This document shows positions 1-9,840 of a stretch of DNA of 64,000 nucleotides, piece by piece; the first letter of the stretch is position 1, and every line of letters starts with the position of its first letter. Origin of the DNA: Rhodococcus ruber NBRC 15591. GTDB taxonomy: Bacteria; Actinomycetota; Actinomycetes; Mycobacteriales; Mycobacteriaceae. The notes under the pieces were generated by a model that ran no database searches, was not told the origin of the DNA, and worked only from the letters and a program-made list of their open reading frames with translations. Position numbers and translations under genes: made by a program. The stretch lies in the NCBI RefSeq assembly GCF_001894945.1, contig NZ_BCXE01000001.1, forward strand, positions 496,001-560,000. The letters are read 5' to 3'.

Positions 1-2038
<2,038 letters not shown>

Positions 2039-2121
2039 GGCGCAGAACGGTATCCGCGCGTCGCGCAGTCATCCGCACGTTCAATTGTGGGAGCGTATGA
2101 CTGACGGTGGAGCGGCTGTGA

Positions 2122-2436
2122 ATGTCACTCAGCGGCTGCGTGACTCGAACTCGCCTAGTGCGGCGACGATACGCGCGACGGTGTCTTCGATCCGGCAAGC
2201 TCCAGAGATGGACCCGGAACGAGGCCGCGGAGCTCGTCCGGCGCGCCGGCGGACACGTGCAGGATGCCGTCGGCGACTCGACCACGCTGCTCGTGCGAGG
2301 GGACGTCCGCAACGGACTGAACGAGTCCGAGGGACGCAAGCTGTACGCGGTGCGGGAGCGCCTGCGGCTCGGGCAGAGGATCTCGATCATCGGGCAGACG
2401 GGCCTCGAGCGTCTGCTCGGACAGCGGCACGGCTGA
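2122..2436 (+). pseudogene. BRCT-domain remnant
   Basis: An open frame of 104 codons. From about residue 24 it reads like a complete BRCT domain: GKLQRWTRNEAAELVRRAGG, then TTLLVRGDV and a C-terminal RISIIGQTGLERLL helix. This pattern (lost first strand, 'GG' turn, 'TTLLV' strand, final amphipathic helix) is typical of the BRCT module found at the end of DnaQ-like exonucleases and DNA ligases. The first 23 residues are arginine-rich and unlike a protein start, a TGA lies directly before the ATG, and no ribosome site is seen. I infer a decayed 5'-truncated gene, although a free-standing BRCT protein cannot be excluded. The rest of 2039-2467 holds nothing I can recognise. Confidence 0.45.
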
Positions 2437-2467
2437 CCGGAACGAGCCGCGGGGATCACGCCGGGGG

Positions 2468-2923
2468 CTACGTGCCGATCGGAAGCGTGTCGGGGAACTC
2501 GTACTCGCATCCCAGTTCGTCGAGCGGGGGCGCGTCCGGGCTGTCGCGGAACCACGAAACACATGCGTCGGCAGCCAAGGTGACGTCGCGGGTGAAGAGG
2601 TAGCCGTCGGTGCAGTCGTCGAAGTGGCCGTCGAAGAACCACCGGTCGAGTTCGAGCCCGTCCACAGCGTGAGTGTCCAACCGCAGCCGGCCGAGGACGG
2701 TCCGGGAGCGGCGCACCATCAGCACACCGTCTGCCAGCATGTGTACCTGCGCGCACACCACCAGGTCCTCGTCCTCGTCCTCGTCCTCGTCGAGCGGAGC
2801 GACGTAGCCGCTCGGTCCCAGGTCGATGACGAGACCCGTCGGCTTGTCGGTGAACGATTCGACGAGCCAGTCGATCATTCCGTCCCAGGTGTTGATCTCC
2901 GGGACGTCCGTGCTGTCGTTCAC
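2468..2923 (-). CDS. Acidic protein of unknown function with an Asp/Glu repeat (possibly TY-Chap-like)
   Basis: A 151-residue soluble protein, no signal peptide or membrane segment. It begins with a helix containing WDGMIDWLVESF, then strands, then an alternating Asp-Glu run at about residues 45-54, then a C-terminal half rich in Trp, Phe and Asp (WFFDGHFDDCTDGY). The Asp-Glu run is encoded by a perfect hexanucleotide repeat at about 2766-2791. Overall layout (short helix, strand meander, late helix) resembles the YbjN/type III chaperone-like TY-Chap domains common next to actinobacterial secretion genes, but the match is loose. It lies just downstream of the secretion-like operon at 3021-3973 on the same strand, about 100 bases away. 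Function unknown. Confidence 0.6.
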   Translation of the reverse strand: MNDSTDVPEINTWDGMIDWLVESFTDKPTGLVIDLGPSGYVAPLDEDEDEDEDLVVCAQVHMLADGVLMVRRSRTVLGRLRLDTHAVDGLELDRWFFDGHFDDCTDGYLFTRDVTLAADACVSWFRDSPDAPPLDELGCEYEFPDTLPIGT

Positions 2924-3020
2924 TGGCCGCCTCCTCTGTGGTTTCCTCCAGTGTGATCAACCGTAGCGCGGGACGCCGACACAAAAGCGGTGCTCTCTGC
3001 GGAAATCCTGCGGATGTCGT

Positions 3021-3644
3021 TCAGCGCGATGTCGATTCGAAGTCGTCGAGAACCGCGACGATCCGACCGACGGTGTCCTCCAGGCCGACGCACCACTGTG
3101 ATTCCGGCAGGGGAGCGTTGCTGTCGCGGAAGTGGATTCGGCCGAATATGAGCACCCCATATGACGTTTCGACGCTCAATCCGCATCGGTACGGCAGGGA
3201 CGTATTGGTCTTCAACAGTGCTCTCCGGCCGGCGAGTTCCGTGAGCAGAATGTCATCACCGTTGCTGGCGGCCTTCTGCCGTTCCTCCTCGAAGTCGAAG
3301 TTGGCGGATAGTACGGACAGACCATAGTTGGCCAGGACTCCGGGGATGTGCACGATGCCGTCGTAGGAGCAGCCGAGCATCGTGAAATGCGTGGCGGCGA
3401 AGTCCGCATTGTCCTTGGTTCTCGGGTCGTAGCCGGCGGCGGTGAGCACGTCGTCGGGAATGTCGAGGCAGGGGTCGAAGGCGACGAGGGGTCGGTCGGA
3501 TTCGTCGACCAGTCGGGGCACGCGCGTCGTGGTGGTCGCTGGGGTCGGCGGCTCGCCCGTAGTGATGGCGGAGTGTGAAGGCACCGCGCAGCCGGCGAGC
3601 ACCCCGACAGCGAGCAGGGCCCCGGCGGTGCGGCGGCTGGTCAC
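3021..3644 (-). CDS. DUF3558 lipoprotein
   Basis: A 207-residue exported lipoprotein. The signal peptide runs to a lipobox LAGC at about residue 19, followed by a low-complexity Thr/Pro linker and then the DUF3558 domain: FDPCLDIPDDVLTAAGYDP, a second Cys in the LGCSYDG strand, and two further Cys in PYRCGLSV and SQWCVGL. The Cys spacing fits paired disulphides outside the cell. DUF3558 proteins are frequent companions of WXG100/ESX-like small proteins in Nocardiaceae. Its start overlaps the stop of the helical ESX-like gene upstream (3641-3973), so the two are translationally coupled. The role is not known; I infer a surface accessory or receptor for the co-encoded protein. Confidence 0.85.
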   Translation of the reverse strand: MTSRRTAGALLAVGVLAGCAVPSHSAITTGEPPTPATTTTRVPRLVDESDRPLVAFDPCLDIPDDVLTAAGYDPRTKDNADFAATHFTMLGCSYDGIVHIPGVLANYGLSVLSANFDFEEERQKAASNGDDILLTELAGRRALLKTNTSLPYRCGLSVETSYGVLIFGRIHFRDSNAPLPESQWCVGLEDTVGRIVAVLDDFESTSR

Positions 3645-3973
3645 TGCTCGTCCGAACTCGCGCCGTGCAGACGCTGCACCCAGTCGTACTCGGCGGCAGG
3701 AAAACCCTCGCCACCGGCGGCGAACAGATCCCGCATGCCTTTGAGCACTACATAGAACTGTTCGAGCCGTTCGTAGAGCGATTCGGGTGTGCCCTGGGCC
3801 TTGCGCACGAATCCGGCGCGGAGAGCCTCGGCCGATGCGAAGCCACCGAAGCTGGGCGCATCGGTCAGGTTGCCAGCCTTCTCAGCCGCGTCTTTCAGCG
3901 TTCGGAGCATGGTGTCGCAGATCGCGACGATCTCGTCGATCGTCTGCGGATCCAGACGAAGTCCTTCGGCCAT
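3641..3973 (-). CDS. Small helical ESX/WXG100-like protein
   Basis: A 110-residue all-helical protein beginning MAEGLRLDPQTIDEI. I chose the ATG at 3973 because a strong GGGGGGA ribosome site lies seven bases upstream and a TACAGT -10 box lies at 4006-4011. Two long amphipathic helices (about residues 10-32 and 66-85) are joined by a Gly-rich turn (FGGF), the hairpin shape of WXG100-type secretion substrates, and a late AEYDWVQRL segment resembles a C-terminal secretion tail. It is the first gene of an operon with the DUF3558 lipoprotein, divergent to a second operon of similar type. Family placement is by shape and context, not by a named motif. Confidence 0.65.
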   Translation of the reverse strand: MAEGLRLDPQTIDEIVAICDTMLRTLKDAAEKAGNLTDAPSFGGFASAEALRAGFVRKAQGTPESLYERLEQFYVVLKGMRDLFAAGGEGFPAAEYDWVQRLHGASSDEQ

Positions 3974-4005
3974 GAAATCCCCCCATGATGTCCATCGGCC
4001 CGGGT

Positions 4006-4181
4006 ACTGTAGCGCGCCGACGGCATGGGAACGCCACCGCTCGAACGCGAGGCACTGGCGACTGATGGGCGGGACGACCGGGAGTCTGCCGACTCGGTGA
4101 GCGTTGCCGCGGAAGCCGTCAGGTTTTCGGCATCGGGTCATCCGACAGTCGCAAGTAGGGGCGGTCTTTCTGTGTAAGGTG
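4006..4181. promoter_or_regulatory. Divergent promoter region between two secretion-like operons
   Basis: The 242-base gap 3974-4215 separates the two divergent operons. On the minus strand TACAGT at 4006-4011 is a good TANNNT -10 box for the operon starting at 3973. On the plus strand TAAGGT at about 4176-4181 could serve the operon starting at 4216, which also has a GGGGG ribosome site. No clear -35 boxes or operator palindromes were found. Confidence 0.4.
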
Positions 4182-4215
4182 CATCGGGCAGGTTGGGGAC
4201 ACAGGGGGCAACTGC

Positions 4216-4512
4216 ATGGGGGAGAGCGTTTTCGTCGTGCCGGAAGAACTCCGGTTGCTTGCAGCAAGGGCTGCCGCCGCCGGTGCCGCACTGGAGAAAT
4301 GCACCGACAGGTCGGAGGTCGGGGAGCTGCTTTCCGGATCGTGCACCGCGGTGGCATGTGAAGAGGTGTGGGCAGCCGTGGTCGCATCGACGTCCCAGTT
4401 GGCCGCTCGTCTGCGCGACGTGGCGATGAGGGCTGATGCTGCTGCGAACTCGTATTCGGAGGTGGATCGTGCGTCGGCCGACGCATTGCGCGACCTGCGG
4501 GGCAGAGTGTGA
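4216..4512 (+). CDS. EspC-like/ESX secretion-associated small protein (probable T7SS substrate)
   Basis: A 98-residue helical protein starting MGESVFVVPEELRLLAARA. It is built of three helices and ends with AANSYSEVDRASADALRDL, in which Y-S-E-V-D fits the YxxxD/E type VII secretion signal located after a helix hairpin, as in EspC/DUF2580 and WXG100 partners. A GGGGG ribosome site precedes the ATG. It overlaps the next gene by four bases (GTGA), so it is probably made in step with the 459-residue protein as a secretion pair. No ESX ATPase or channel gene is in the window, so the apparatus would have to be encoded elsewhere. Confidence 0.7.
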   Translation: MGESVFVVPEELRLLAARAAAAGAALEKCTDRSEVGELLSGSCTAVACEEVWAAVVASTSQLAARLRDVAMRADAAANSYSEVDRASADALRDLRGRV

Positions 4513-5888
4513 GTCCGGCGACGAGAGAGCAGGCCCAACGCTGGGACACCGCTTCGCTGGTCGTGATCGCAGCTGCATGGGAGGAACTTTGTGACGAGAT
4601 CGACCGGCGTAAGCGCGACGTGGAGCGCGACTTCGACGACTCGCACCGGTTTTGGCGAGGAGCAGCCGGCGATCAAGAACGCGCCAGGATGCAGCGATTC
4701 GTGGATGCGGCGAATCGCGCGGCAGGAGCGCTCGAACGTTGTGTCGATGTTGCTCACCGCGGAGCCTCGAGCATCGAGGCCGCGCGATCGTACGTACTGC
4801 ATGTCATCGCGTCGGCGGAACGTGAGGGGTTTCGGGTTGCGAACGATGGGCGTGTCTCGTCGGTGGGTGTGGCCGGAGCCTCGAAAGAGGTCGCGAGCCG
4901 ACACGAGACGGAAATTGTCCGCGCGTTGACCGTACTGGGCGACGAAGACGCGCGGGTTGCAACGGCGATGCGGAGAGCGCTCGAGTCGCTCTCCGCGATG
5001 CAATCGGACGAGGTTCGGTTTCCGGCGGACGTGGTGCTCGCAGGACCCGCGCCTGCCCCGGGGGCAGACTCCGGCGACGAGCGGCGGGCGGATGCCGCCG
5101 ATGCATTCGAACGACTTACAGGTCGGCTCCCGCTCGACCCGGTGGACTGGGCGACGGCGTACATCCTTGTGGCGAACAGCTTCGCCGAGAAGTACGCGGG
5201 CGTCGGGCCGGAGGTCGTCGCGGGTCGGATCGAACCCGTGCCGGGTCAGGGCGTAGTGCGGATCGGGCTCTACATCCCGTCCGAAACGGTGGTGAACCTG
5301 CCGCAGGATCTGGGTGACCATCGGTCCGAGGATCCCCGATTCGACGTCGAGGACACACGAGTCGCGATCTACGTCGACTACGAGAACGGCATGGTGATCG
5401 CCCGTCAGAATCCTTCGGTGTCGGTCGACGGTGACGTACGGGTCGGTGTGCCGACCGTAGACGTCCAGCAGGCGGCCGACGGTGCCGTTCGGATCCAGTA
5501 CCACGCGAGAAACCCTCTCGCTCCGGATGTGTCGACACCAACGCATACGGTCAACGGTGACATCGTGATATCGCCGCGGCCGGAAGGAATTGCTGTCGAC
5601 GGTGTGATCACGGACTACCCGGCGCTCGAGGTCTATCGGGATACGCCCATGGGCGGTACGGAAACTGTCACGATCGACCCTGCCGACAGCGGCAGCGAAT
5701 ACGGACCGCTCATCAACCTTCCGTTCCATCATTCGATCGGGGTCGGAACGGAAGCGTTCGAGCGTTTCAGGTCTGCGTACGCTCAGTTGCCGCCTTACGA
5801 GGCGGGGACACGTCCGGATGCGGATCCGCACCAGCCCACGAGGCTCGGTGGTACGGAGGATCCGCTTCGCGTGGTGGTCGTCCGATGA
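4509..5888 (+). CDS. Probable type VII-secreted protein with WxG-like N-domain and conserved actinobacterial C-domain
   Basis: A 459-residue protein without signal peptide. Residues 1-155 are long helices carrying a W-R-G turn (HRFWRGAAGD, about residue 49), the hallmark of WXG-type hairpins. Residues 170-195 are an Ala/Pro/Asp linker. Residues 200-459 form a mostly beta domain containing PLDPVDWATAY, VPGQGVVRIGLYIP, a strand VAIYVDYENGMVIARQNPS and a late PFHHSIG. I recall the latter segments from uncharacterised mycobacterial and nocardial proteins also encoded next to ESX-like genes. No nuclease or NADase motif stands out. The upstream EspC-like gene overlaps it, and two small membrane proteins follow with overlaps. 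I infer an exported effector or surface protein; function unknown. Confidence 0.6.
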   Translation: MSPATREQAQRWDTASLVVIAAAWEELCDEIDRRKRDVERDFDDSHRFWRGAAGDQERARMQRFVDAANRAAGALERCVDVAHRGASSIEAARSYVLHVIASAEREGFRVANDGRVSSVGVAGASKEVASRHETEIVRALTVLGDEDARVATAMRRALESLSAMQSDEVRFPADVVLAGPAPAPGADSGDERRADAADAFERLTGRLPLDPVDWATAYILVANSFAEKYAGVGPEVVAGRIEPVPGQGVVRIGLYIPSETVVNLPQDLGDHRSEDPRFDVEDTRVAIYVDYENGMVIARQNPSVSVDGDVRVGVPTVDVQQAADGAVRIQYHARNPLAPDVSTPTHTVNGDIVISPRPEGIAVDGVITDYPALEVYRDTPMGGTETVTIDPADSGSEYGPLINLPFHHSIGVGTEAFERFRSAYAQLPPYEAGTRPDADPHQPTRLGGTEDPLRVVVVR

Positions 5889-6196
5889 TTCGGCCGGTCC
5901 TTCCGTCGGGAATCTCGCAACGGCTCGATCGGATCGGCTTCTGGGAGGCCGCCACGTGGTCCCTGCCGCTCGCCGCAGGCGGCGGAGCGTCGTTGTTCCT
6001 CGGGATCGTTGCCGCGATCGGCACGATCGACTATCGGGCGAACCCGCCGGAAGGGTGGATTCTCGTTGTCGTCGCCGCGGTCATGGCTGCCATCGCTGCT
6101 GTGCTGGCGCGCTCACGCGTCGAACGTCGCCGCGGCATTGCGCTCGGAGTCGGTGGGGCCGCGGTAGTTCTCTGTGTCGTGTGGTCGTTGTCGTGA
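5885..6196 (+). CDS. Small membrane protein, three predicted helices
   Basis: A 103-residue protein starting MIRPVLPSGISQRL. After a short basic N-terminus come three hydrophobic stretches at about residues 24-45, 56-74 and 85-101, two of them very Ala/Val rich, with a short Arg-rich cytoplasmic loop (SRVERRRG). It overlaps the upstream 459-residue gene by four bases (ATGA) and the next membrane gene by one base (TGATG), so it belongs to the same transcript. No family recognised. By position it could be a membrane partner or protective protein for the secreted protein upstream, but nothing in the sequence proves this. Confidence 0.6.
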   Translation: MIRPVLPSGISQRLDRIGFWEAATWSLPLAAGGGASLFLGIVAAIGTIDYRANPPEGWILVVVAAVMAAIAAVLARSRVERRRGIALGVGGAAVVLCVVWSLS

Positions 6197-6480
6197 TGAG
6201 CCGTGAGTCGCGGTGGACCGATCGCATCGACTGGTTCGGCCCGGAGAGCTTCGCCGGGGCGCTGTGCGGACTGGTGTGCGTGGCGTCGGTCCCTCTCGGC
6301 ATTGCCGGCAGCGACGCAGCGTGGCCGTACCTCGGTCCCCTCGTCGGTGGTGGAGTGCTGACGGCGTTCCGCGGGCCGGTCCGTCGATTCGGCACAGGGT
6401 TGGCCATCTCCAGCGTCGCGGTCCCGTCGCTGCTGGTCGGTGTTCTGTTGTTCGGTGGGGTGGCGGCGGCACTTCGATGA
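6196..6480 (+). CDS. Small membrane protein, three predicted helices
   Basis: A 94-residue protein starting MSRESRWTDRIDWFG, with the start ATG sharing its A with the TGA of the gene before. Three hydrophobic segments at about residues 18-35, 43-57 and 70-92 alternate with a short basic loop (RGPVRRFG). The layout is the same as in the preceding membrane gene, and both start with a short charged segment containing RxDxxG/F, so the pair may be distant duplicates. It ends the operon that begins at 4216. No characterised family recognised. Confidence 0.6.
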   Translation: MSRESRWTDRIDWFGPESFAGALCGLVCVASVPLGIAGSDAAWPYLGPLVGGGVLTAFRGPVRRFGTGLAISSVAVPSLLVGVLLFGGVAAALR

Positions 6481-6534
6481 ACGACAGCCCAGGGCGGAGG
6501 GCACGTCCGGGCGGTCCCGTCGCCGCGATCCCCG

Positions 6535-6540
6535 TATGCT
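6535..6540 (+). promoter_or_regulatory. -10 box of leaderless eis-like gene
   Basis: TATGCT lies exactly six bases before the ATG at 6547, placing the transcription start on or next to the start codon. No purine-rich ribosome site is present in the 66-base gap, which supports a leaderless transcript. Confidence 0.5.
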
Positions 6541-6546
6541 GCGGTA

Positions 6547-7761
6547 ATGCCGGAGATCCGGGTCCTCGAGACCGAATCAGAGCTGCTGTCGGCGGCGAAA
6601 CTGTTCCGTACCGCGATGATCGGGATGCCCGCCCCGAACCCGCTCCAGCCGGGGCAGATCCTGACCCAGCGTGAGCAGGGCCGCACGCTCGGCGCGTTCG
6701 TCGACGGGCAGTTGGTGGGCACCGTGGAGTCGGCGTCGAGCGGGATGATCCTGCCGGGCGGGCGCCGCGTCCCGCATGCCGCCGTCACGCACGTCGGGGT
6801 GCTGCCCACGCACACGCGTCGGGGCGTGCTGTCGGCGTTGATGCGGCACCAGCTGAGTGACGCCCAGGAGCGGGGTGAGGTGGTGACGTCGCTGCGGGCC
6901 TCCGAGGCGACGATCTACGGCCGTTTCGGGTACGGCATCGCGACCACGACGCACACCGTCGAACTGGACGTGCGGCGGGCGGCGTTGCGCCCGTCGGTGG
7001 GGGAGGGCGGGCCGGTGCGGCTCGTCGACCCGCACGACGCGTGGGACCTGCTCTCGCGCATCGCCGACGACAATCCGTCGTCGCGGCCCGGGAGCATCGA
7101 CCGCATCCCGCCTTGGTGGCGGTCGCAGGAGCACCGGATCGTCGGGGACCGCGAACCCCGGTACGTCGCGGTGCACGGCGAGCCGGGAGCGGAGACGGGC
7201 TTCGCCCGCTACCGCCCGATCGGCACCGACACCTGGTTCGGCAGCCGGGAGCGCACGGTCGTCGTCGAGGACTTCTTCGCGCCGACCCGCACGGCCTACC
7301 TCGGTCTGCTGCGGTTCCTGCTCAACTTGGATCTGGTCGACACGTTCGTGTTCGTCGCGATGCCGCAGGACGACCCGTTGCCGTGGTTGCTGACGGACTC
7401 GCGCGCGGTGCAGCTGCGCCGCGCCGGCGACGAGACGTGGCTGCGGATCGTGGACGTGCCCGCCGCGTTGCGGGAGCGGACGTTCGCCGGCCCCGGTGAG
7501 GTGCGGTTGGCGGTGGTCGACGACCGGCTGCCGGAGAACTCCGGCACCTACCGGATCTCGGCGTCGGGCGCGGACCGCGTGGACGAGCCGGCGCAGCTGG
7601 AGGTGGACGCGTCCGCGCTCGCCGCGACGCTGCTCGGCGGGACCCGCTGGCATCAGCTCGAGGTCGCCGGGCTCGTGCAGGTGCACGACGCGGACGCGCT
7701 GCCGGTGGTCGAGCAGTTGTTCGCGACGGCCTCGGCGCCGTTCGCGGGCGTCATGTTCTGA
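6547..7761 (+). CDS. eis: Eis-family GNAT N-acetyltransferase
   Basis: A 404-residue protein of full Eis length. The N-terminal GNAT domain contains the acetyl-CoA loop region VTHVGVLPTHTRRGVLSALM (about residues 78-100), with the R-R-G-V signature of the pyrophosphate loop, and a second GNAT-like domain and a C-terminal SCP2-like fold follow, ending in FAGVMF. In mycobacterial Eis the C-terminal carboxylate acts in catalysis and Phe is the penultimate or last residue; here the protein also ends in Phe. Eis proteins acetylate amines, including aminoglycosides and polyamines. The gene is monocistronic and appears leaderless. Family clear; natural substrate unknown. Confidence 0.85.
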   Translation: MPEIRVLETESELLSAAKLFRTAMIGMPAPNPLQPGQILTQREQGRTLGAFVDGQLVGTVESASSGMILPGGRRVPHAAVTHVGVLPTHTRRGVLSALMRHQLSDAQERGEVVTSLRASEATIYGRFGYGIATTTHTVELDVRRAALRPSVGEGGPVRLVDPHDAWDLLSRIADDNPSSRPGSIDRIPPWWRSQEHRIVGDREPRYVAVHGEPGAETGFARYRPIGTDTWFGSRERTVVVEDFFAPTRTAYLGLLRFLLNLDLVDTFVFVAMPQDDPLPWLLTDSRAVQLRRAGDETWLRIVDVPAALRERTFAGPGEVRLAVVDDRLPENSGTYRISASGADRVDEPAQLEVDASALAATLLGGTRWHQLEVAGLVQVHDADALPVVEQLFATASAPFAGVMF

Positions 7762-7768
7762 ACCCGAG

Positions 7769-7844
7769 CTTGCGCCCGTTTCTGCTTGCTCGCACCCGTT
7801 TCGTCGCGCCGGAACGGGTGCAAGCCGACCGGAACGGGTGCAAG
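7769..7844. repeat. Intergenic inverted/direct repeat cluster (TTGC-CCCGTT family), possible bidirectional terminator
   Basis: Between the convergent eis and DedA genes lie two forward copies of a motif reading CTTGC-(n)-CCCGTTTC (7769-7782 and 7785-7802) and two inverted copies of CCGGAACGGGTGCAAG (7809-7824 and 7829-7844). The forward and inverted copies can pair into alternative hairpins. The two inverted copies are identical over 16 bases. The position between converging genes suggests transcription termination, but the doubled organisation is more than a simple terminator. Confidence 0.7.
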
Positions 7845-7849
7845 GTCGG

Positions 7850-8530
7850 CTAGTTCGCGTCGGTCTGCGCGCGGCGCTTGCGCACCCGCTTGACCACGGC
7901 GTACCCGGCGACGAGCACGACGCCACCGATCACGATGTTCTGGAACACCGACGCGTACGGCTCGACGCGGGACCAGTTCGCGCCCAGGCCGTAGCCGGCG
8001 AAGACGAAGATGCTGTTCCAGATGAGGCTGCCCGCGGTCGTGAAGAGGACGAATCGCCACGCGGGCATGCGGGTGACGCCCGCGGGGATGGAGATCAGGC
8101 TGCGGAAGAGCGGGACCATGCGGCCGAAGAACACGGCCTTGCCGCCGTGTCGTTCGAACCAGGCGGTGGTGCGGTCGAGGTCTGCGACGTCGACGAGGGG
8201 AAGCCGGTCGACGATCCGCCGGATCCGGTCGGGGCCGATGCCGCGTCCGGCCGCGTAGAGACCGAGGGCGCCGACGAGCGAGCCGAGGGTGGTCCAGAAC
8301 AGGGCGCCGAAGAGAGTGAAGCTGCCGAGGCTCGCGGCGAACCCGGCGAGCGGCAGGATGACCTCGCTGGGCAGCGGCGGGAAGAAGTTCTCCAGCGCGA
8401 TCGCGATCCCCGCTCCGACGCCGCCGAGCCGGTCCATGAGGGACAGCGCCCAGCCGGCGAGGCCGTCGGTGGGGGCGCCGGCGTCGGCGGGTATGGCGGC
8501 GAGGAGTGCGGCAGTCACCTGATCCACCAT
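7850..8530 (-). CDS. DedA/SNARE-associated family membrane protein
   Basis: A 226-residue integral membrane protein. The DedA core is evident: an N-terminal helix, then ENFFPPLPSEVILPLAG (the conserved E-x-x-x-P-x-P-S/G-E motif), a second half with FFGRMVPLFRSLISIPAG (the conserved F-G-R-x-x-P-x-x-R-x-x-x-x-x-x-A/P-G motif) and two late hydrophobic helices. DedA proteins are undecaprenyl-phosphate or phospholipid flippases or transporters. The ATG at 8530 has no ribosome site; TATGGT overlaps it (8526-8531), so a leaderless start at the GTG at 8516-8518, giving a protein four residues shorter, is an alternative. It stands alone between two convergent or tandem neighbours. Confidence 0.85.
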   Translation of the reverse strand: MVDQVTAALLAAIPADAGAPTDGLAGWALSLMDRLGGVGAGIAIALENFFPPLPSEVILPLAGFAASLGSFTLFGALFWTTLGSLVGALGLYAAGRGIGPDRIRRIVDRLPLVDVADLDRTTAWFERHGGKAVFFGRMVPLFRSLISIPAGVTRMPAWRFVLFTTAGSLIWNSIFVFAGYGLGANWSRVEPYASVFQNIVIGGVVLVAGYAVVKRVRKRRAQTDAN

Positions 8531-8586
8531 AACGACCGATCACGCCGGATCCGGCCGACGTGAGGGCCGCCACGGCCGTCGTGCGG

Positions 8587-9735
8587 TCAGGATCCGGCGA
8601 GCGCGGCCTGCAGTTTCTGCACCACGGTGGGTGCCGGGTTCTGGTTCTGGGCGTTCGGGATGTCGCTGTTGACCGCGACGAGGATGATGTCGCGGGTGTC
8701 CTGGTTGTAGCCGAAGTAGGTGTTGAAGCCGGGCAGTTCGCCGGTGTGGCTGAGCCAGCCGTCGGCGTCGCCGAGCCCGAGCCCGTACGCCGCGGTCGCG
8801 GTGTTCGGCGGCAGCCCGTACAGGAACGACGACATCCGCACGTCCTGGGTCTGCTGGTCGTAGAGTCCCTCGCCGGTGCCGATGGCCTTCGCCCAGATCT
8901 GCAGGTCGTCGAGGGTGGAGATCATCGCCCCGGCCGCCCACGCCCACGACGGATCCCAGTTGGTGGCGTCGGTGGTCTGCCCCTCCGGCTGTCCCTGTTC
9001 GGTGACGCCGTCGAGATGGGGGGAGGGGATGTCGGTGCCGTCGGGGAACGACGTCTCGCTCATGCCGATGGGCTCGGTGATCCGCTCAGTGATGTAGTCG
9101 CCCAGGCTCTGCCCGCTGACCTGCTCGACGACCAGGCCGAGGGCGATGAGGTTCGAGTTCGAGTACTCCCACTTCTCCCCGGGCGCGAAGTTCGGCGGGT
9201 CACCACGCACGATGTCGAGCAGCTGCTCGGGAGTCCAGGGCTTGGTGGGGTCGCCGAACAGCTGGTTCTGGAAGTTCTCGTCGAAGGTGTAGCTGGGGAT
9301 GCCGCTGGTCATGTCGGCGAGCTGGCGCAGGGTGGCGGTGTCGCCGTTGGGCAGACCCGGCACGTACTTGCCGATGGGATCGTCGAGGGAGAGCTTGCCG
9401 TCCTGCATCAGCTGGAGGATCGCGGTGACGGTGAACGTCTTGGTGATGCTGCCGATGCGCGTGTGGTCGGAGGCGGTCGGGGGCTCGGTCGAGTCCCGGC
9501 CGGCGGTCCCGGAGCTGCCGGTCCACTCGTAGTCGGCCGTGATCACCCGCGCGACGACGCCGGGGAACTTGAAGTCGTCGCGCACGTCGTCGAGCGCGGC
9601 CTGGAACTGCTCGGCCTGGGCCGAGTCGGGCGCGCGGGTGGTCGTCGTCGCGGAGTCCTCGGTGCCGCTGTCGGAGCCGCAGGCGGCGGCCGCCAGAACG
9701 AAGGTGGTCATCGCAAGGATCGACAGCCGGCGCAT
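8587..9735 (-). CDS. Beta-lactamase-related serine hydrolase lipoprotein (class C / D-Ala-D-Ala carboxypeptidase type)
   Basis: A 382-residue protein. I chose ATG 9735 because a CTGGAG ribosome site precedes it and the protein then opens with a lipoprotein signal peptide ending AAAACGSD. The serine-type transpeptidase fold follows with all three motifs: SITK (S-x-x-K), YSNSN (Y-x-N) and HTG. The Thr-rich stretch after the lipid Cys is a typical surface spacer. Members act as D-alanyl-D-alanine carboxypeptidases, esterases or peptidases outside the cell; the exact substrate cannot be called. Monocistronic, with DedA downstream about 55 bases away on the same strand. Confidence 0.85.
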   Translation of the reverse strand: MRRLSILAMTTFVLAAAACGSDSGTEDSATTTTRAPDSAQAEQFQAALDDVRDDFKFPGVVARVITADYEWTGSSGTAGRDSTEPPTASDHTRIGSITKTFTVTAILQLMQDGKLSLDDPIGKYVPGLPNGDTATLRQLADMTSGIPSYTFDENFQNQLFGDPTKPWTPEQLLDIVRGDPPNFAPGEKWEYSNSNLIALGLVVEQVSGQSLGDYITERITEPIGMSETSFPDGTDIPSPHLDGVTEQGQPEGQTTDATNWDPSWAWAAGAMISTLDDLQIWAKAIGTGEGLYDQQTQDVRMSSFLYGLPPNTATAAYGLGLGDADGWLSHTGELPGFNTYFGYNQDTRDIILVAVNSDIPNAQNQNPAPTVVQKLQAALAGS

Positions 9736-9840
9736 GGCGTCTCCAGAGTTCGGGGGATTTCTCCGGATTTCAGTGTGACGTCTGCGCCGGGGTCCTGCGC
9801 CGGATTCGATCATGTTCCCCCCGCAGCGGGGATATGCCGG

